DNA from: Akkermansiaceae bacterium UBA3385
GTDB lineage: Bacteria; Verrucomicrobiota; Verrucomicrobiia; Verrucomicrobiales; Akkermansiaceae
Direction of reading: 5' to 3'
Length of the DNA stretch: 64,000 nucleotides
Assembly (NCBI GenBank): GCA_002358905.1
Contig: DEPT01000070.1
Coordinates: 21,339-85,338, forward strand
In this document: piece by piece, positions 8,755 through 17,086 of the stretch
How the letters are laid out: every line of letters begins with the position of its first letter
Position numbering within the stretch: position 1 is the first letter of the stretch
Made by a program: the position numbers and the translations under genes
Notes under the pieces: generated by a model
What the model saw: the letters and a program-made list of their open reading frames with translations, nothing else
Told to the model about the DNA's origin: nothing
The model's database searches: none

Positions 8755-10422
8755 TCAGGCCAGTACAGCACCCTTGCTGGCGTTGGTGGCGAGCTTGCGG
8801 TAGCGCTTGAGCCACTTGCTGGGGATTTCCTGCATGGTGGGCTGCCACACGGCGCGGCGGGCGGCGATTTCCTCGTCGCTCAGCTCCACATTCATGCTGC
8901 GGGCAGGAATGTCGATGGAGATGATATCGCCATCCTTGAGCAGGCCGATGAGGCCTCCTTCTGCGGCTTCCGGGGAAACGTGGCCGATGCAGGCACCGTG
9001 CGTAGCGCCGGAGAAACGGCCATCGGTGATGAGAGCCACGCAGTTGCCCAGGCCCTTGCCCATGATGTAGCTGGTGGGGGCAAGCATTTCCTGCATGCCG
9101 GGACCACCCTTCGGGCCTTCGTTGCGGATAACCACCACATCGCCGGGCTTTACCTTGTCGGCCAGAATACCGGCACAGGCATCTTCCTGGCTTTCAAAAA
9201 TAACAGCCGGTCCGCGGTGTACCATCATCTCAGGCAACACACCTGCCTTCTTCACAATAGCGCCCTGCTCGGCCAGGTTGCCGAAGAGCACAGCCAGACC
9301 GCCGTCCTTGGAGTAGGCGTTATCCAGAGTGCGGATAACGGCTGGGTCCTGGGTGGAAAGCCCCTCAATCTGCTCGCCGAGCGTCTTGCCGCTCACGGTG
9401 GGCACATCAGTCTTCAGAGCACCGGGAATCTTGTTGATTTCAGCCAGAATGGTCATGATACCACCGGCGCGCAGCACATCGTGCATGTGGTAGCGGGAGC
9501 TGGGGGCTACCTTGCAGATGTTGGGCGTGCGCTTGGAAATCTCATCAATACGCTTGAGGTCATACTCAAAACCGGCCTCGGCAGCAAAGGCAAGCGTGTG
9601 CAGCACGGTGTTGGAGGAACCGCCCATGGCCATATCGCAGGTGAACACGTTGTCGATAGCAGCCTCGGTGATAAGGTCGCGGGGCAGCGGACCACCCTGC
9701 TTTGCCATCTCCACGGCGCGGCGTGCAGCTGCGCGCCAGAATTCTTTACGTTCCTCAGAAAGTGCCAGCAGCGTGCCGTTGCCCGGCAGAGCCAGGCCCA
9801 GTACCTCGCACAGGCAGTTCATGGAATTGGCCGTGAACATGCCACTGCAGGACCCGGCACTCGGGCACGCATGGCACTCCACATAGTGCAGTTCATCCTC
9901 TGTAATCTTACCGGCGGTGCAGGCGGCCACAGCCTCGAACACACTGTTGAGGTCCAGGTCTTCGCCATTGCGGCCCTTACCCACAGCCATGGGGCCACCG
10001 CTGCAGAAAATGGTCGGTATATTGCAACGCAGAGCGCCCATCACCATACCGGGCACAATCTTGTCGCAGTTCGGAATGCAGATGCAGGCATCGAATGCGT
10101 GGGCAGAAAGCATCGTTTCCACGCTGTCAGCAATCAGCTCGCGACTGGCCAGAGAGAACTTCATACCCTGGTGAGCCATGGCGATACCATCACACACACC
10201 AATGAGGTTGAACTCGATAGGAGTGCCACCAGCCTTGCGCACCTCATCCTTGATAAGCTCAGCCACTTTGTTGAGGTGCACGTGGCCGGGAATAACCTCA
10301 TTGAAAGAATTGCAAATCGCAATAAACGGCTTACGGATATCCTCATCCGTCATGCCCGTGGCGCGCATCAGGCTGCGATGCGGCGCACGCTGAATACCCA
10401 ACTTGGTACGATCTGATAACAT
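8755..10422 (-). CDS. ilvD: Dihydroxy-acid dehydratase
   Basis: Dehydrates 2,3-dihydroxy-isovalerate and its isoleucine-pathway homologue to the 2-oxo acids, the third common step of branched-chain amino acid synthesis. The 555-residue protein has normal family length. The three iron-sulfur cluster cysteines are in place: Cys37 (AICNSF), Cys119 (PNCDKIVPGM) and Cys192 (GSCSGMFTANSMNCL). The C-terminal GRFSGATHGACIGH motif holds the active-site serine region. It is the first gene of a three-gene operon with an MFS transporter and an ankyrin protein; no other ilv or leu gene is nearby. The start codon lies 9 nt after a -10-like box. Confidence 0.96.
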   Translation of the reverse strand: MLSDRTKLGIQRAPHRSLMRATGMTDEDIRKPFIAICNSFNEVIPGHVHLNKVAELIKDEVRKAGGTPIEFNLIGVCDGIAMAHQGMKFSLASRELIADSVETMLSAHAFDACICIPNCDKIVPGMVMGALRCNIPTIFCSGGPMAVGKGRNGEDLDLNSVFEAVAACTAGKITEDELHYVECHACPSAGSCSGMFTANSMNCLCEVLGLALPGNGTLLALSEERKEFWRAAARRAVEMAKQGGPLPRDLITEAAIDNVFTCDMAMGGSSNTVLHTLAFAAEAGFEYDLKRIDEISKRTPNICKVAPSSRYHMHDVLRAGGIMTILAEINKIPGALKTDVPTVSGKTLGEQIEGLSTQDPAVIRTLDNAYSKDGGLAVLFGNLAEQGAIVKKAGVLPEMMVHRGPAVIFESQEDACAGILADKVKPGDVVVIRNEGPKGGPGMQEMLAPTSYIMGKGLGNCVALITDGRFSGATHGACIGHVSPEAAEGGLIGLLKDGDIISIDIPARSMNVELSDEEIAARRAVWQPTMQEIPSKWLKRYRKLATNASKGAVLA

Positions 10423-10431
10423 AGCGCGGCG

Positions 10432-10460
10432 ACTTTACCATAAATCTAACCTCATTTCCA
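10432..10460 (-). promoter_or_regulatory. Leaderless-type promoter of ilvD operon
   Basis: On the minus strand: TGGAAA, 17 bp, TAAAGT, then 9 nt to ATG 10422. Both boxes are imperfect; position fits the pattern of the window. Confidence 0.45.
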
Positions 10461-10524
10461 GCATTATTTTCCGCCCCGCCGGAGAGTGTGCGACATATTA
10501 CCCTGCAACGGGTAGAGATATAGA

Positions 10525-10553
10525 TTGCACGGGCGGCAGGATTCGGCTATTCA
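10525..10553 (+). promoter_or_regulatory. Leaderless-type promoter of the CynX-like gene
   Basis: TTGCAC, 17 bp, TATTCA, then 9 nt to ATG 10563. Confidence 0.5.
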
Positions 10554-10562
10554 TGGAGCATC

Positions 10563-11738
10563 ATGAGCACAAAAACCGCAGCCCACACCACCGCTCACTT
10601 CATCATGGTCTTTCTGCTCGTGAGCCTGAACCTGCGCATGGCTTTCTCCGCCGCCGACCCGCTGCTCACCCAGGTGAGGCATGCACTGCACATGGGCATC
10701 ACCAGCAGCGGGCTCTTTGCCCTGCTGCCCATCATGGCGCTGGGCATTGCCGCCCCCATGGGCGCCCGTCTGGTGGAGTGGATACGCCCCGGAAACCTGA
10801 TTACCTGGGCCATGCTTCTGGCTACAGCCGGGGTACTCTGGCGCAGCAGCGGGTACATGGCGGGGCTCTTCTGCGGCACCATCATCATTGGTCTGGGGCT
10901 GGGCGTGGCGGGCTCAGTCATTCTGGGGATTGTGAAGCAGGCTATCCCCACCCACCTGCCGGAGGTCATGAGCGCCTACACCGCATGTGTCAGCCTCGGC
11001 ACAGCCATTGGCTCAGGCGCGGCCGTCCCCATTGCACGACTGCTGGAGGGCTGGCAGGCGGGGCTCATGTTCTGGGCGCTCCCCATGCTGCTGGCCACGA
11101 TTCTCTGGGCCTTCACCATGCACCGGCGGCAGAATATTCACGATGGACAACCCACCATGCGCGCCCCCATGCTGCCTTTGCTCAAGAAGCGGAGCGCCCG
11201 CATGGTCACGCTTTATTACCTTTTCCGAGTGGCCAGTTCATGGCTGCTGGTGGTGTGGCTGGTCACGCTGCTGCACCAGCGGGGAATGAGTACAGAAAAA
11301 GCGGGGCTCCTGCTATCGCTGACCACGGCATGCCAGATTCCCTGTGCTCTCATATCGGGTCTCGCCATCCGCTGGCTGGGCAGTATACGGAGGCTCATGA
11401 CCATTGCCACCCTGCTCGCCGTGGTCGCCTGCTGGGGATTGCTGGTCGCTCCTGAGGGGTACTGGCTGGTATCCGCCATAGCCCTCGGCGCTGGGCTGGG
11501 CAGCATCTTCTCTGTGGGCATGACTCTCATTGCCACCACCGAGCCCGGCGAGTCCGGCACCATCGCACTTTCCGGTCTGGCACAGGGCATAGGCTTCACC
11601 GGCGGAGGTCTGCTTGCCTGGGCAGCCGGCGCAGGCATGGCTACCGCCAATCCCTGCCTCTCCCTCGCCCTGCTCTACACGATATTTGCCCTCAGCGGTC
11701 TCTACTTCGGACTCCGCTGCGGCAAAGAGGGCGTGTAA
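10563..11738 (+). CDS. CynX/NimT-like MFS transporter
   Basis: A 391-residue major facilitator protein with 12 predicted membrane helices. The N-terminus with SLNLRMAFSAADPLL and the helix 4-5 region (GLGLGVAGSVILGIVK) match the CynX/NimT branch (cyanate or 2-nitroimidazole transporters), where the sequence NLRPA/ixsvgPLL is typical. Many members of this branch have no known substrate, so cyanate transport should not be assumed; no cyanase gene is seen nearby. It is monocistronic: ilvD is divergent upstream, and the ankyrin lipoprotein gene is convergent 15 nt downstream. Confidence 0.82.
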   Translation: MSTKTAAHTTAHFIMVFLLVSLNLRMAFSAADPLLTQVRHALHMGITSSGLFALLPIMALGIAAPMGARLVEWIRPGNLITWAMLLATAGVLWRSSGYMAGLFCGTIIIGLGLGVAGSVILGIVKQAIPTHLPEVMSAYTACVSLGTAIGSGAAVPIARLLEGWQAGLMFWALPMLLATILWAFTMHRRQNIHDGQPTMRAPMLPLLKKRSARMVTLYYLFRVASSWLLVVWLVTLLHQRGMSTEKAGLLLSLTTACQIPCALISGLAIRWLGSIRRLMTIATLLAVVACWGLLVAPEGYWLVSAIALGAGLGSIFSVGMTLIATTEPGESGTIALSGLAQGIGFTGGGLLAWAAGAGMATANPCLSLALLYTIFALSGLYFGLRCGKEGV

Positions 11739-11753
11739 TCCCAACGTATCACT

Positions 11754-12479
11754 CTACTCTGCCTCGGCGTACTTGACTAATTTCGCGCCGTGGTCACGCA
11801 GGAGCTGGGTGTAGCGAGGAGGAATCTCCTCGTAGCTTTCGTACATGACAGCCTCATCCAGCAACGAGAAGCCGAAGCGCATGGAAGAAACATCTGCCCC
11901 CGCAGCCAGCAGAAGCTCCATGCACTCGCCCGAAAGCGGTTTAAGATTGAGGATGGGCATCGTGGCCCAGATGGCAGGGATTCCTTGCACACTGCAGGCA
12001 TTCGGCGAAACGCCTGCATCCAGCAACGGCTTTACCTCTGCTGCATGGTTATGACTGGCATGCCAGACCAGCTCGTATTCCGGATTGGTTGGCTTAAGTC
12101 CCTGCTCCCGGAGCAGCTGAATCAGGGGCTCATTGTAAATCTGCCCGAGCGCAAGGTCCAGCGCATTATGCCCCTGGGGAGTGCAGGCCTTCACATCAGC
12201 GCCATGAGCCAGCAACAGCCTGACCGATTCCACGGCATCCTCTATCTGGCCATCATCCTCGAACAAGGATTGGGAGATACCGTAGGCATTCAGCAGCGGC
12301 GTGAGTCCCTCCGCATTGCGGGCATTGACCTCAGCCCCATCCTCCAGCAGCTGCCGCACATCCGCAGGTCCATAGTTACCGTAGCTGAAGGTAACAGCCT
12401 CCAGAAGCCGGGCATCCCGGGTGGCACTACAGGCAACCAGCACCAAGGCAAACAGGCAGGTATAACAGAATCTCTTCAT
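11754..12479 (-). CDS. Ankyrin repeat lipoprotein
   Basis: A 241-residue secreted lipoprotein. The signal peptide ends in the lipobox LVAC (Cys17), so the mature protein is lipid-anchored in the envelope. About five ankyrin-type repeats follow, including ADVRQLLEDGAEVNARNAEG, VRLLLAHGADVKACTPQG, and AEVKPLLDAGVSPNACS. The start at 12479 is preferred to 12539 because it gives the lipoprotein signal and lies 10 nt after a -10 box. No enzyme domain is visible; ankyrin repeats usually bind proteins. It is convergent with the CynX-like gene and adjacent to another ankyrin gene in the same direction but with its own leader. Confidence 0.82.
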   Translation of the reverse strand: MKRFCYTCLFALVLVACSATRDARLLEAVTFSYGNYGPADVRQLLEDGAEVNARNAEGLTPLLNAYGISQSLFEDDGQIEDAVESVRLLLAHGADVKACTPQGHNALDLALGQIYNEPLIQLLREQGLKPTNPEYELVWHASHNHAAEVKPLLDAGVSPNACSVQGIPAIWATMPILNLKPLSGECMELLLAAGADVSSMRFGFSLLDEAVMYESYEEIPPRYTQLLRDHGAKLVKYAEAE

Positions 12480-12489
12480 TTCCAATGAA

Positions 12490-12518
12490 AGAATAGCACA
12501 GAGAAAGCCCACATGCAA
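12490..12518 (-). promoter_or_regulatory. Leaderless-type promoter of the ankyrin lipoprotein
   Basis: On the minus strand: TTGCAT, 17 bp, TATTCT, then 10 nt to ATG 12479. Confidence 0.55.
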
Positions 12519-12652
12519 GAACAAGCGGGCTGATTTCACCTGGAGAAATCAACCCGAGAATAACTTATTACCGAATCTGCTTACTTCTTAAGCAACTCAG
12601 CAGTGGGAGCAAGAAGTGCCACTCTTATATAACAAATCAAAAAAAATCAGTC

Positions 12653-13576
12653 TCAGCTATTTTGCCTACAAATCTCCAGGCATTCATCAATGCTGGTAAC
12701 ACCCTTCATGGCACCGGCTCGCAGAAGCCGCTGAACACACGAAAGATGCCCGGTCATCATAGCATAATACAACGCCGTTTGCCCCTCCGGATTTTCGGCG
12801 TCCACCTCCGCACCATGTGCCAGTAGAACCTCAATACACTCAAGATAACCATGCATCGCCGCTATCCGCAATGCAGAAAAGCCGGATTCATCTACAGCCT
12901 CCACATCTGCCCCCCGCGCTAACATAGACTCTATAATCCTTTCGTCTCCTGTGTAAGCCATGTGCAGCATGATACCTTCCACTGTATAACCGGCTCGATT
13001 CACATCTGCCCCAGACTGAAGCAGCAAAGACGCTACATCACCTTTCCACTCCTGAATCGCCAGACTCAGCGCGGTTTCTCCGCGTGAACTCACGGCATTC
13101 ACATCCGCTCCGGCATCGAGAAGCATCTGAACACACCAGTCATCAAAAGGATTCATCGCAGCTCCCATAAGGGCCGTATACCCCAGACAATCTGCAGCAT
13201 TTACATCTGCTCCCGCCTTAATCAGCAAATTCACGCACTCTTTCATGCGTTCAAATTCGTCAATATCTATCTCGTCATCAAAAACATCATCAGGCTCCGA
13301 ATCGCATTTCCGATGCCAATCCTCATACGGAGGGATGCACAAAAAAATGAGCGCACTTCTGCCGTACTCATCAACCGCATTCACCTCCGCGCCTGCTGCA
13401 AGCAACGCTTTTACGCATTCGACTTGACCATTATACGATGCAATCATCAGACTGCTATAGCCCTTCTCATCCACAGAATTCGCATCCGCTCCAGCAGAAA
13501 GAGCCGCATGCAGCATCACTGCATCTCCTTTACATGCAGACTCACACAACAATTTATTTGCTTCTTTTTTATTCAT
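12653..13576 (-). CDS. Cytosolic ankyrin repeat protein
   Basis: A 307-residue protein made almost wholly of ankyrin repeats, about eight, with clear units such as GYSSLMIASYNGQVECVKAL, GYTALMGAAM, GETALSLAIQEW, GFSALRIAAMHGYLECIEVL and GQTALYYAMMTGHLSCVQRL. An acidic insertion rich in Asp and Glu (about residues 94-110) interrupts the third repeat. There is no signal peptide, so it is probably cytosolic, unlike the two other ankyrin proteins in this part of the window. Base composition is somewhat more AT-rich than that of its neighbours. No promoter as clear as its neighbours' is seen. Partner unknown. Confidence 0.85.
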   Translation of the reverse strand: MNKKEANKLLCESACKGDAVMLHAALSAGADANSVDEKGYSSLMIASYNGQVECVKALLAAGAEVNAVDEYGRSALIFLCIPPYEDWHRKCDSEPDDVFDDEIDIDEFERMKECVNLLIKAGADVNAADCLGYTALMGAAMNPFDDWCVQMLLDAGADVNAVSSRGETALSLAIQEWKGDVASLLLQSGADVNRAGYTVEGIMLHMAYTGDERIIESMLARGADVEAVDESGFSALRIAAMHGYLECIEVLLAHGAEVDAENPEGQTALYYAMMTGHLSCVQRLLRAGAMKGVTSIDECLEICRQNS

Positions 13577-13895
13577 ATTGAACTCTGTTTTTCTCTATTG
13601 CAGACGCAAGCAATTCGTATTGTCTTGCGGTCATCATATCGAATATATTTTAATTCTGTTTGAAAATTAAACATCCCCCTGCACCCTCTTTGTTGGGTGG
13701 CACCGGGTGGGTACATCGCCATCCTAACACAAGGGAGCGCCCCCTTCCTTATCAACTATAGTATTCTGACTTTGAAATATTACATATAAAGAGCCACAAT
13801 CCAGAACACCAAAACATCACGCTGTCTATCTTACCTCAGAAACGGGATAGAGCGAAAAACCGCCCCCCCTTGCACGACAGCGTCAGAAAAAGCGC
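13577..13895. other. AT-richer intergenic region before feo, no gene seen
   Basis: About 320 nt between the divergent ankyrin gene and the feo promoter. It is AT-richer than its surroundings with a few C/G runs. I see no convincing open frame, tRNA or strong hairpin; it may hold the ankyrin gene's regulatory region. Confidence 0.5.
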
Positions 13896-13924
13896 TTGAC
13901 AAAAAAGTTAGCTTGAACTAAACT
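13896..13924 (+). promoter_or_regulatory. Strong promoter of the feo operon
   Basis: TTGACA (perfect -35), 17 bp, TAAACT. Transcription would start near 13931, giving a leader of about 30 nt. Unlike most promoters here it is not leaderless. Its -10 overlaps the first operator-like palindrome. Confidence 0.8.
13908..13921. promoter_or_regulatory. Operator-like palindrome 1 of feo (DtxR/MntR-type candidate)
   Basis: TTAGCTTGAACTAA, an imperfect palindrome (TTAG...CTAA). It overlaps the -10 box, where a bound repressor would block RNA polymerase. The half-sites resemble the TTAGG/CCTAA-type sites of DtxR family metal regulators. The regulator itself is not in this window. Confidence 0.6.
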
Positions 13925-13940
13925 TCGGCCGTCTTCACAA

Positions 13941-13954
13941 TTAGCCTGCACTAA
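13941..13954. promoter_or_regulatory. Operator-like palindrome 2 of feo
   Basis: TTAGCCTGCACTAA, matching the first site at 12 of 14 positions and centred 33 bp (about three helical turns) downstream, in the leader just before feoA. Two sites on the same helix face suggest cooperative binding. Confidence 0.6.
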
Positions 13955-13961
13955 CACCAGC

Positions 13962-14201
13962 ATGGAAACAGAGAACATCAGATTAAACCAGGTCAAGGTT
14001 GGCCGCAGTGTCCGGGTCGTGCGAGTTCACGGAGAAGGAGCACTTCGGCAGCGGATACTAGACATGGGGCTGACCAAAAACGCAGAGGTCAAAGTACTCA
14101 AGATGGCGCCGTTTGGAGACCCGATAGAGATGACAGTACGAGGTTTTGAACTCTCTCTGCGAAAGGCAGAGGCCGCCTGCATCGAAGTAACAACCAGATA
14201 A
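13962..14201 (+). CDS. feoA: Ferrous iron transport protein A
   Basis: A 79-residue FeoA protein, a small SH3-like cytosolic partner needed for FeoB-mediated ferrous iron uptake. Visible family features are RILDMGLTKNAEVKVLKMAPFGDP in the middle (read as two stretches around residues 30-54) and the ending RGFELSLRKAEAACIEV. Size is normal. It is the first gene of the feo operon; feoB follows after 12 nt. A strong promoter and two operator-like palindromes lie upstream, so it is probably repressed when metal is plentiful. Confidence 0.93.
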   Translation: METENIRLNQVKVGRSVRVVRVHGEGALRQRILDMGLTKNAEVKVLKMAPFGDPIEMTVRGFELSLRKAEAACIEVTTR

Positions 14202-14213
14202 AGAAGCACACCG

Positions 14214-16898
14214 ATGAAGAGATGCATAGCACTGGCCGGCAATCCGAACAGCGGAAAGACCACACTGTTCAATGAACTGACCGGAGCAAATCAGTATGTT
14301 GGTAACTGGCCGGGTGTCACCGTGGATCGAAAAGGGGGCCAACTGACGGAGCACGAGGAAATCGAGCTTCAGGATCTTCCCGGCATCTATTCCCTTTCGC
14401 CTTATTCACCGGAAGAAGTCGTATCCCGCCAGTACCTGGTGGAAGGAAAGCCGGATTTGGTGGTCAACGTGGTGGATGCCACAAACCTGGAGCGCAATCT
14501 GTACCTGAGCTCGCAGCTCATGGAAACCGGGTTACCCATGGTAGTAGCCCTGAACATGTGCGATTTGCTTGAACAACGCGGCATGCGAATCGATACAACA
14601 GCCCTGAGCCGGCAGTTGGGTTGCCCGGTTGTGGCAGTCAGCGCCTTAAAACAAACCGGCATAGCAGAGCTGATTCAACTCATGCTTGCAGAGCCACCCC
14701 TTGCCCCAGCGCCCTTGAAATACGCAGAACCGGTAGAAAAAGCCGTAGCCCAGGTCATGGAAGAATACGGCGCCAACCGCTTCGAAGCCATCAAAATGCT
14801 GGAAGGGGAAGAACTGCTGCAAAAAGGAGTAAGCAAAGTGAAAGCCCATGCGCTGGAGGACATCCGTATGGAGCTGGAAGCGGCCATGGATGACGATGTT
14901 GCCTCCATCATAGCCGGGAACCGGTACGATGCCATCTGCGCCGTTATTCCGCACGTCGTGATTCAGAAAGGGCGAAAGGAAACCCTCTCCCAGCAAATAG
15001 ATGCCGTACTGACCAATCGTTTCGCTGGTCCTCTCATTTTCGTGGCCATCATGTACGCCATTTACTACCTCTCCATCAACACTGTAGGAGTATGGGGAAC
15101 CGACTGGGCAAATGATGTATTGTTCGGTCCTGTAGTAGGCGACTGGCTGGGGGGCTTCATCGGGGAACAAGCCGCCGGAGTAGAAGCACTGACCATGTTC
15201 AGTGCTATTCTGAGCATGATACTGATTTTCCCGGCTATGCTGCGGCGTCTGCATGATATGAACATGAACGGAGCGTGGCTCTATATCATGGTGGCACCCT
15301 TCATACTGGAATACGTGTGCCCGCACCTGCCCGGAATCCTGCACCAGGTGCTGCTGTGGGCACTCTGGCTCACCAACGCCACTCTGCTGCTCATGGCTCT
15401 GTTCAAGCCCGGTTCAAAGGGAGCGAACAACTACGGAAGCCGCACACAACGATTCAGTTACAAACCCATGAAGCTCACAGGCCGCGCCGGCCGCTGCGAA
15501 TTCGCCACCTGGTTTGTGCTGCTCAGTCTGCTTTCCGCCGGAGTGGGCATGCTCGGGCGCTGCACCCTGGCGTGCAGCCTGCAGCTGCAAGCCATCATCG
15601 CAGATGGCATCGTGGCCGGGGTGGGAGCCGTGCTCGGATTCCTGCCTCAGATGGCCGTACTTTTCCTGCTCATGTCCATATTGGAGGACTGCGGCTACAT
15701 GGCCCGCGTAGCCTTCATGCTCGACCGACTTTTCCGCGCCATCGGACTGAGCGGTAAATCCGTCATTCCACTCATGGTCAGCATGGGCTGCGGTGTGCCG
15801 GGAGTCATGGCCACACGCACTATCGAAAACGAAAAAGACCGCCGCATGACTATCATGCTCACCACCTTTGTACCCTGCGGAGCCAAACTTCCCATTCTGG
15901 CGCTCATTGGAGCCATGCTCGGGCAGACTGCCACGGTGGCTACCATTGCCTATTTTGTGGGCTTCGGGTCCGTTATTCTCGGTGGCATGATGTTGCGGAA
16001 AATGCACATGTTTGCAGGTGGCTATAACCCGTTCGTCATGGAAATGCCAGCTTACCACATGCCGCAAGGGGCCAACATCAACCTCCGGGCCATGGAGCGC
16101 TGCAAATCCTTTGCCCAGAAGGCTGGTACCGTCATTTTCCTGGCCTCGGCTTTCATCTGGACTCTCTCTAACTATAACTGGAAATTCGAATACCTGAACA
16201 CATCAGAAAACCAGAGTGCCGTGGAGCATAGCATGCTGGCTGAAACCGGCAACTTGTTCGCTCCCCTCTTTGCCCCCTTGGGCTGGGGGGACTGGAAACC
16301 CGCTGTAGCCACCATTACCGGGCTCATAGCAAAAGAAAACGTAGTGGGTACATTTGGTGTACTCTACGCCGCCCATGGGGAGGAGCAACAGGCACCCACA
16401 GAAGCCCCGGAGGAAGCCCCCCTGCCCCGCAGCCACGACTACACCAAGGCCAATGCCCTGAGTGCCCTCACCGTAGCCCTGTGGCAAGGAGACTACGCCA
16501 CACGCAAAGCAGTCCCCACCCAGCCGGCAGCAGAGGGACCCGCTGAACCGGCAGACGACGATGAAAAAGAAGAAATCGCTGGCGTAGCCGGTGATGTACG
16601 CGCATCCGGTGCATTCAGTTCCCTGGGGGCCCTTTCCTTCATGCTCTTCAACTTGCTGTGCGCCCCCTGCTTTGCCGCATGCGGTGCCATACGCCGGGAA
16701 ATGAACAGCACCCGCTGGACCTGGTTTGCCATCGGCTATATGACCCTCTGGGCCTACACCATTGCATTCATCACCTACCAGCTCGGCCTCTATTTCTCAC
16801 AAGGCACCATGGGCAGCGCTCAAATCCTGGCAGGAATTCTGGCACTTCTGGTCATTTTCCAGGTGGTAAGGCCTAATCCGCATAAGAACAACCACTAA
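14214..16898 (+). CDS. feoB: Ferrous iron transporter FeoB with DUF805-like insertion
   Basis: Inner-membrane ferrous iron permease with a cytosolic G domain, 894 residues, longer than the usual 650-800. The G domain shows G1 GNPNSGKT (9-16), G3 DLPG (54-57) and G4 NMCD (114-117); helical domain to about 260. The permease core has the two Gate motifs, including SMGCGVPGVMATRTI (523-537) and FVPCGAKLPILA (552-563). Unusually, about 140 residues (roughly 319-460) are inserted after the first membrane segment. This insert contains RRLHDMNMNGAW (344-355) and KPGSKGANNYG (398-408), which are hallmarks of the second half of DUF805, followed by LTGRAGRCEF (421-430), a hallmark of its first half. The periplasmic or cytosolic loop at about 721-795 is acidic and Pro-rich. 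Confidence 0.93.
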   Translation: MKRCIALAGNPNSGKTTLFNELTGANQYVGNWPGVTVDRKGGQLTEHEEIELQDLPGIYSLSPYSPEEVVSRQYLVEGKPDLVVNVVDATNLERNLYLSSQLMETGLPMVVALNMCDLLEQRGMRIDTTALSRQLGCPVVAVSALKQTGIAELIQLMLAEPPLAPAPLKYAEPVEKAVAQVMEEYGANRFEAIKMLEGEELLQKGVSKVKAHALEDIRMELEAAMDDDVASIIAGNRYDAICAVIPHVVIQKGRKETLSQQIDAVLTNRFAGPLIFVAIMYAIYYLSINTVGVWGTDWANDVLFGPVVGDWLGGFIGEQAAGVEALTMFSAILSMILIFPAMLRRLHDMNMNGAWLYIMVAPFILEYVCPHLPGILHQVLLWALWLTNATLLLMALFKPGSKGANNYGSRTQRFSYKPMKLTGRAGRCEFATWFVLLSLLSAGVGMLGRCTLACSLQLQAIIADGIVAGVGAVLGFLPQMAVLFLLMSILEDCGYMARVAFMLDRLFRAIGLSGKSVIPLMVSMGCGVPGVMATRTIENEKDRRMTIMLTTFVPCGAKLPILALIGAMLGQTATVATIAYFVGFGSVILGGMMLRKMHMFAGGYNPFVMEMPAYHMPQGANINLRAMERCKSFAQKAGTVIFLASAFIWTLSNYNWKFEYLNTSENQSAVEHSMLAETGNLFAPLFAPLGWGDWKPAVATITGLIAKENVVGTFGVLYAAHGEEQQAPTEAPEEAPLPRSHDYTKANALSALTVALWQGDYATRKAVPTQPAAEGPAEPADDDEKEEIAGVAGDVRASGAFSSLGALSFMLFNLLCAPCFAACGAIRREMNSTRWTWFAIGYMTLWAYTIAFITYQLGLYFSQGTMGSAQILAGILALLVIFQVVRPNPHKNNH

Positions 16899-16905
16899 TT
16901 TCCCC

Positions 16906-17052
16906 ATGGCAGATTTCATCATCATACTGGTCTTACTGCTCGCCGGCGGACTTGCCCTGCGTTCCTGTCTGCGAAAAAAAGACGGCAAAGGTTGCGCCGG
17001 TGGCTGCAGCGGCTGCAGCGGGAACTGCAACAAACGTCCTAAACAGCCCTGA
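16906..17052 (+). CDS. FeoB-associated Cys-rich membrane protein (48 aa)
   Basis: A small frame 7 nt after feoB: one hydrophobic helix at residues 3-18, then RSCLRKKDGKG and a cysteine cluster (CAGGCSGCSGNC). This is the layout of the FeoB-associated Cys-rich membrane proteins, which stand downstream of feoB in many bacteria. The five closely spaced cysteines could bind iron or another metal at the cytosolic face; the exact role is not settled. It is below common gene-calling length cut-offs but is supported by spacing, membrane helix and family context. Confidence 0.82.
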   Translation: MADFIIILVLLLAGGLALRSCLRKKDGKGCAGGCSGCSGNCNKRPKQP

Positions 17053-17086
17053 TTCAACACGCCCCAACCCATAATTTTATCTTATC

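Noticed and set aside
7174..10416. A 1080-codon open frame on the plus strand
   Set aside because: It is antisense to the MFS transporter and ilvD, both with clear family motifs. It is His/Gln/Glu-rich without domains, as expected from a shadow frame of GC-rich coding DNA.
13577..13895. Possible riboswitch or small RNA before feo
   Set aside because: No conserved riboswitch core or strong hairpin with T-run could be found by eye; the feo promoter lies downstream of this stretch.
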